From TMED109 sp015660425 (GTDB lineage: Bacteria > Pseudomonadota > Alphaproteobacteria > TMED109): a stretch of 10,273 nucleotides of DNA. Below, piece after piece: positions 7,049-10,273 of this stretch. The position numbers and the translations under genes are program-made. The stretch spans positions 1-10,273 of the forward strand of contig JAPYTH010000040.1 of the NCBI GenBank assembly GCA_029936295.1, read 5' to 3'. Below the pieces are notes generated by a model. That model was not told the DNA's origin and made no database searches. It saw only the letters and a list, made by a program, of their open reading frames with translations. Every line of letters starts with the position of its first letter. The stretch's first letter is position 1.

Positions 7049-7474
7049 TTAATTTTCTAGAAGCTCTATTTTATTTATTATTTCTTTAGATAGAGCAGCA
7101 GCTTTATGCGTTACTTGATTTGCGTTAACCCAAACAACCTCTCCAGTAGCCAATATATTATCTTTTTTGTGAGGATGAATTTCTATATAAAAAGTTAAAC
7201 TCGTAGTACCTATTTTTTTAACTCTTAGGCAAACATCAACGATTTCATCAAAATGTATAGGCGCTTTATATTCAACTAAAGTTTTTACGGTATGAAAATC
7301 CTCATTTTTATCTTTAACTTCATTGACGTAATCATGTTTAATATGCCTCATATATTCTGTCATTGCTGTATCAAAATATGTTAAGTAATGGGCGTTAAAA
7401 ACGATTCCCTGAGCATCTACTTCAGAATATCTTACTCTAAAAGAGTAATAAAAATTAAATACATCTCTACTCAT
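7049..7474 (-). CDS. Hotdog-fold acyl-CoA thioesterase (4HBT/YbgC-FadM type)
   Basis: This 141-residue single hotdog-domain protein hydrolyses acyl-CoA thioesters to free acid and CoA. The 4-hydroxybenzoyl-CoA thioesterase signature is near the N-terminus: RYSEVDAQGIVFNAHY (15-30), with D20 the expected catalytic aspartate. The long helix (YLTYFDTAMTEYM) and the beta strands of the fold follow. The length is normal and there is no signal peptide. It starts 20 bases after the stop of the LarA-like gene on the same strand with no visible Shine-Dalgarno, suggesting co-translation. Its 3' end meets the acyl-CoA dehydrogenase end with 3 bases between stops. The substrate could be short-chain, hydroxylated or aromatic acyl-CoA. 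The pairing with a LarA-family protein hints at a 2-hydroxyacyl substrate, but that is speculation. Confidence 0.88.
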   Translation of the reverse strand: MSRDVFNFYYSFRVRYSEVDAQGIVFNAHYLTYFDTAMTEYMRHIKHDYVNEVKDKNEDFHTVKTLVEYKAPIHFDEIVDVCLRVKKIGTTSLTFYIEIHPHKKDNILATGEVVWVNANQVTHKAAALSKEIINKIELLEN

Positions 7475-7494
7475 TATGTTATAAAATTAATATT

Positions 7495-8769
7495 TTAAAA
7501 TTGAGAAGAATTAAATGACATCTCAGCTGCCGAAGAAATAACTTCTAACATAGAGTTTTTATTAACGTCATCTAACATGGCTTCCGATACATATATTTCT
7601 GCCAATTTTAAAGTATTTTTTATTCTTACCACTCGTGCATTTACTGGATCTATACCATTTAAAGTTTTAAGTGCTAACCTAACAGCTTTATCCCCGTCCG
7701 CCATGGGGATAGGAATTTTACCCCCTTCTAATTTAGAGCTAGCAACCACATTTGCATAAGTTGTAGGAAAATCAATTTTATCAAATAACTTTTTAGTAAT
7801 AACATCTGCAGACGCAAAACCTGTTGCATTTCCTTTAGTTTTGTCCGTTAAATCTAATAGAACTAATTTAGATACATTAGGTTTTTCAAAACCTGGCTCG
7901 TTTTTATTACCAGTAATATTTGGGTCACATCCACCCCCACTAATTTCCTTACCAATTTCATCTATAATTAAAACATCTATTTGATCAAAGCATATTTTTC
8001 CCATTAGTTTTTTTGCCATAGTTTGTAAATTTGCTTCTTTTTCAAAAAGTTTCTCTGCTGGAATAGCTTCTACAATTGCTGTATTATCATAAGCATCCTC
8101 AACAAGTCCTACACCGAATAAAAAGTTAATTTTTTGAAGCAAATGTTTTGCAGCATTTGGTAACTTTGTTCCAAAAATGCTCATAGGATATGACCCATGC
8201 AACTCACTTGCCCCATTTATTTTTCCCATACCTATGGTCATCATCTTTACGACACCACTTTCTATAGAACCACGAAAGTTAGTATGAGGTTTTACTCTGT
8301 TGATTAAAATAACTCCATCTGCTTCATAAGCAAATTTATCCATATGAACCTTTGTGCCATCGTCTAATACAACTGGAACCACCGTGTCCATAGTAGCCCT
8401 TACTTCAGCTCCTACTTTTTCTTCAGTCACTCCATACCCTGCTAGCAGAGCCGTTTGATTTTCAACAGTACCTCCTCCATGACTACCCATTGCAGGAAAT
8501 ATAAAAGGTTTAGCTCCTAATTCTTTTAGGCATGAAACAAGAGATTTTACTGCAATATCTATATTTGCAACTCCTCTACTTCCAACTCCAATTGCTATAG
8601 ATGCACCCGCTTTTATAGAATTAGTGATTGCTGGTTTATTAATTTCATTTTTTACCGCCAGAGCCACATCATCAATTTTATGATCCTCAAAATTCTGTTT
8701 TACTTTAACCATTTTAGGCACTTCAAAATCAAGTCCTCCTGGTATATTTATTTGTACATTATCAAACAT
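7495..8769 (-). CDS. LarA-family (nickel-dependent hydroxyacid racemase/epimerase superfamily) protein
   Basis: With the start at 8769 this is a 424-residue protein, the length of Lactobacillus LarA. LarA interconverts D- and L-lactate with a nickel-pincer (NPN) cofactor, and relatives act on other 2-hydroxyacids. Counterparts of the LarA active-site residues are visible: R65 (SRGV), H97 (MGSHGGG), H162 (KPHTNF), the cofactor-tethering K175 (ESGVVKMM) and H191 (ELHG). The spacing K175 to H191 equals that of LarA K184 to H200, and R65 to H97 differs by one residue. The substrate is not known. The cofactor genes larB, larC and larE are not in the window. The ATG at 8769 has AGGAG 8 bases upstream. 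An earlier in-frame start at 8823 would add 18 hydrophobic residues but overlaps the likely promoter. It is followed by a thioesterase gene 20 bases on. It could also be a DUF2088 protein with another activity. Confidence 0.8.
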   Translation of the reverse strand: MFDNVQINIPGGLDFEVPKMVKVKQNFEDHKIDDVALAVKNEINKPAITNSIKAGASIAIGVGSRGVANIDIAVKSLVSCLKELGAKPFIFPAMGSHGGGTVENQTALLAGYGVTEEKVGAEVRATMDTVVPVVLDDGTKVHMDKFAYEADGVILINRVKPHTNFRGSIESGVVKMMTIGMGKINGASELHGSYPMSIFGTKLPNAAKHLLQKINFLFGVGLVEDAYDNTAIVEAIPAEKLFEKEANLQTMAKKLMGKICFDQIDVLIIDEIGKEISGGGCDPNITGNKNEPGFEKPNVSKLVLLDLTDKTKGNATGFASADVITKKLFDKIDFPTTYANVVASSKLEGGKIPIPMADGDKAVRLALKTLNGIDPVNARVVRIKNTLKLAEIYVSEAMLDDVNKNSMLEVISSAAEMSFNSSQF

Positions 8770-8777
8770 GCTCTTAA

Positions 8778-8782
8778 CTCCT
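8778..8782 (-). promoter_or_regulatory. Ribosome binding site that fixes the LarA-like start
   Basis: AGGAG on the minus strand with 8 bases to the ATG at 8769. It lies inside the longer open frame that begins at 8823 and supports the shorter 424-residue protein. Confidence 0.6.
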
Positions 8783-8806
8783 ATAAAAATAATACTAGCA
8801 ATCTGT

Positions 8807-8833
8807 ATTATATATAATAACACAAATTAACAA
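8807..8833 (-). promoter_or_regulatory. Candidate promoter of the LarA-like/thioesterase operon
   Basis: On the minus strand TATAAT lies at 8812-8807, and TTGTTA (four of six matches to a sigma-70 -35) lies at 8833-8828. The 15-base spacer is shorter than ideal. Transcription would begin near 8800, about 30 bases before the chosen ATG and downstream of the alternative start at 8823. The rest of the spacer up to 8914 is AT-rich, includes the palindrome ATGATCAT (8870-8877), and shows no convincing plus-strand promoter. Confidence 0.35.
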
Positions 8834-8914
8834 AATATAAATTTATTCTTGCATAAAACATGTAAAAGAATGATCATAGCCGTTACTAAAAGTTAATAAA
8901 TATGGTTGTGAATT

Positions 8915-9751
8915 ATGAAAAATATTATAGAATTAGAAACAGGAACTAGACAATTACTCTCTCATATTCATGGCAACATAGGAATAATAACATTAAATAG
9001 ACCAGAATCTAAAAATGCCTTGTCCGATGAACTTACTCCAGCCTTAAGAAAACAAATAGCTAACTTAAATTTAGACGATAGAGTTAATAGTCTTATTATT
9101 ACAGGTGCTGGTGATGCCTTTTGTGCAGGTGGCGATATAAAATCTATGAATTCATCTAGTAATAAGGATGACTGGACTAATAAAGTATCTGAAGAAGAAG
9201 TCATTAAAAATTTACAAATGAAACAGATGACACTAACCCATGCTCTATATAATTTTTCAAAACCTACAATTGCAGCTCTACCCGGCGCAGCTGCAGGTGC
9301 AGGATTATCTATAGCTCTCACATGTGATTTTAGATTTACTAATGAAAATGCTTTTGCTATTGCAGGTTATGGAAGAATAGCTTTAACAGGCGACTATGGC
9401 ATGTCTTGGCTTCTCCCAAGAATAATAGGTATATCTAAAGCTAAAGATATGATGTTTAGCAATAAAAAAATATTAGCAAGAGAAGGGCTAAATATAGGTT
9501 TATTTGATAATATTATTGAAGGAGATAATCTATTAAAATCTACTTTAGAATACGCTAATTTGCTTAGTTCTTTTTCACCTTTAGCATTAAAAGCTATGAA
9601 AAATAATATCAATAGTGCTTATGAATTAAGTTTAGAAAAATCATTAAATCAAGAAGCAATAGAATTAATTAAAGCATCTAACTCTAATGACCATAAAGAA
9701 GGCATTAGAGCATTTATTGAAAAAAGAAAGCCCAACTTTATAGGAAACTAA
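8915..9751 (+). CDS. Enoyl-CoA hydratase/isomerase family protein, PaaG-like
   Basis: This 278-residue crotonase-fold protein acts on a CoA thioester in the cytosol. The oxyanion-hole regions are present: FCAGGDI (69-75) and GAAAGAGL (124-131). Aligned by eye to rat enoyl-CoA hydratase, the two catalytic glutamates are replaced, E144 by S132 and E164 by Y152. An aspartate, D160 in LTGDYGMSWLLPR, takes the place of the catalytic D136 of E. coli PaaG, the ring-epoxide/enoyl isomerase of phenylacetate degradation. The C-terminal KEGIRAFIEKRKPNFIG pattern is also PaaG-like. A double-bond isomerase is therefore more likely than a classical hydratase, although many PaaG-like proteins have unknown substrates. 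No other paa gene is nearby. The ATG at 8915 has a weak ribosome site; an in-frame stop just upstream (8909-8911) excludes a longer start. The next gene starts one base after its stop. Confidence 0.88.
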   Translation: MKNIIELETGTRQLLSHIHGNIGIITLNRPESKNALSDELTPALRKQIANLNLDDRVNSLIITGAGDAFCAGGDIKSMNSSSNKDDWTNKVSEEEVIKNLQMKQMTLTHALYNFSKPTIAALPGAAAGAGLSIALTCDFRFTNENAFAIAGYGRIALTGDYGMSWLLPRIIGISKAKDMMFSNKKILAREGLNIGLFDNIIEGDNLLKSTLEYANLLSSFSPLALKAMKNNINSAYELSLEKSLNQEAIELIKASNSNDHKEGIRAFIEKRKPNFIGN

Positions 9752-9752
9752 T

Positions 9753-10273
9753 ATGAAATGGTATGAAAATAGCTTATCAAAGGCGTTAAATATTAAATAC
9801 CCTATTATACAAGCTCCTATGGCGAGCGCAGCAAGTGTAGAACTTGCAGCAACTGTTTCTAATGCAGGAGGGTTGGGATCACTTGGATTAAGTTATCATA
9901 AATTAGAAAATATTCTTCCTGATTACAATAAAATTATGAGCAAGACTAATCATAGTGTTAATTTAAATTTTTTTACACATAAAGAACCTTCCACTAATGA
10001 CATTAAAAATAAAAAATTTAAAGATCATATAACTAAGCATTATAAAGAATATGGTATTGATAAAATTCCAGAAATTAATAATACATGTGAGACATTTAAT
10101 AATCAGCAGCTTAATTTATTACTTCAAATGGATCCAAAAGTTGTGAGCTTTCACTTTGGTTTACCTAAAGCAGAATTTATTAAAAAAATTAAAGAACAAA
10201 ATATATATATAATTAGTTCTGCTACTACTGTTGAGGAAGCTAAAATATTAGAAAATTCTGGAGCTGATGCAAT
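9753..10273 (+). CDS. Nitronate monooxygenase-family protein, 3' end beyond the window
   Basis: A frame from ATG 9753 stays open to the window edge (173 codons). The N-terminus YPIIQAPMA (16-24), then SNAGGLGSLG (36-45), VNLNFF (69-74), VVSFHFGLP (130-138) and a TVEEAKILENSGADA pattern (159-173) are typical of the FMN-dependent nitronate monooxygenase/2-nitropropane dioxygenase TIM-barrel family. Characterised members oxidise propionate 3-nitronate and other alkyl nitronates, and many relatives have unknown roles. The FMN-phosphate-binding and active-site half lies outside the window. AGGA (9742-9745) lies 7 bases before the ATG, inside the end of the crotonase gene, with one base between stop and start. 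Co-translation with the crotonase is very likely. The family is clear; the reaction is not proven. Confidence 0.88.
   Translation, partial: MKWYENSLSKALNIKYPIIQAPMASAASVELAATVSNAGGLGSLGLSYHKLENILPDYNKIMSKTNHSVNLNFFTHKEPSTNDIKNKKFKDHITKHYKEYGIDKIPEINNTCETFNNQQLNLLLQMDPKVVSFHFGLPKAEFIKKIKEQNIYIISSATTVEEAKILENSGADA

Noticed and set aside
7577..7759. Plus-strand open frame of 60 codons antisense to the LarA-like gene
   Set aside because: It lies entirely opposite conserved coding sequence and has no family features.
8770..8823. Longer start of the LarA-like protein with an 18-residue hydrophobic leader
   Set aside because: It could look like a membrane anchor, but the extension overlaps a TATAAT promoter element, and a good AGGAG ribosome site precedes the internal ATG at 8769. 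The shorter product also has exactly the usual LarA length.
8870..8877. ATGATCAT palindrome in the divergent spacer as an operator
   Set aside because: It is a lone 8-base palindrome in AT-rich DNA, with no second copy or flanking symmetry.
8968..9612. Two minus-strand open frames antisense to the crotonase gene (8968-9321 and 9394-9612)
   Set aside because: Both lie fully within the crotonase coding sequence, and their proteins have no recognisable motifs.
2994..9751. A complete DMSP demethylation (dmdBCD) cluster
   Set aside because: Only the ligase fits. The dehydrogenase is about 200 residues too short for DmdC, the crotonase is PaaG-like, and the genes are in separate units.

Overview
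The window is very AT-rich (by eye about 30% G+C) and densely packed. Most genes are separated by 1 to 24 bases or overlap, and only two spacers of about 90 bases hold promoters. This compact style, with DmdB-type, NosR-type, LarA-type, adrenodoxin-reductase-type and nitronate monooxygenase genes, suggests a streamlined marine proteobacterium, most likely an alphaproteobacterium. That is an inference from gene content and composition; no rRNA or marker gene is present. A run of exactly 100 N at 5602-5701 shows that this is a scaffolded draft assembly, such as a metagenome-assembled or single-cell genome.

Layout. (1) Positions 1-4625, minus strand: one apparent operon, read right to left. It holds a DmdB-type acyl-CoA ligase (4625-2994), a full-length NosR-family membrane flavo-iron-sulfur protein that starts at a TTG inside the ligase's 3' end (3007-770), a small FkbM-family methyltransferase (755-93), and the first 22 codons of another gene that leaves the window (68-1). 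(2) Positions 4626-4718: divergent promoter spacer. (3) Positions 4719-7045, plus strand: a two-gene unit of an adrenodoxin-reductase/FprA-type ferredoxin-NADP reductase, interrupted by the N run, and an acyl-CoA dehydrogenase. (4) Positions 8769-7049, minus strand: a LarA-family (nickel-dependent hydroxyacid racemase/epimerase superfamily) protein followed by a hotdog-fold acyl-CoA thioesterase. The thioesterase meets the dehydrogenase tail to tail with 3 bases between them. (5) Positions 8770-8914: second divergent spacer. (6) Positions 8915-10273, plus strand: a PaaG-like crotonase followed after one base by the start of a nitronate monooxygenase-family gene that runs off the window.

Taken together, the genes look like a patchwork of acyl-CoA metabolism: activation by the ligase, alpha,beta-dehydrogenation, an isomerase/hydratase step, and thioester release. 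Redox proteins (NosR-like, FprA-like, nitronate monooxygenase) are mixed in. The proteins belong to known families. The unusual points are the combinations: a complete NosR without nosZ coupled to an acyl-CoA ligase, a LarA-type enzyme without its cofactor-maturation genes nearby, and a crotonase lacking both classical hydratase glutamates. I saw no tRNA, rRNA, CRISPR array, insertion sequence or phage gene.
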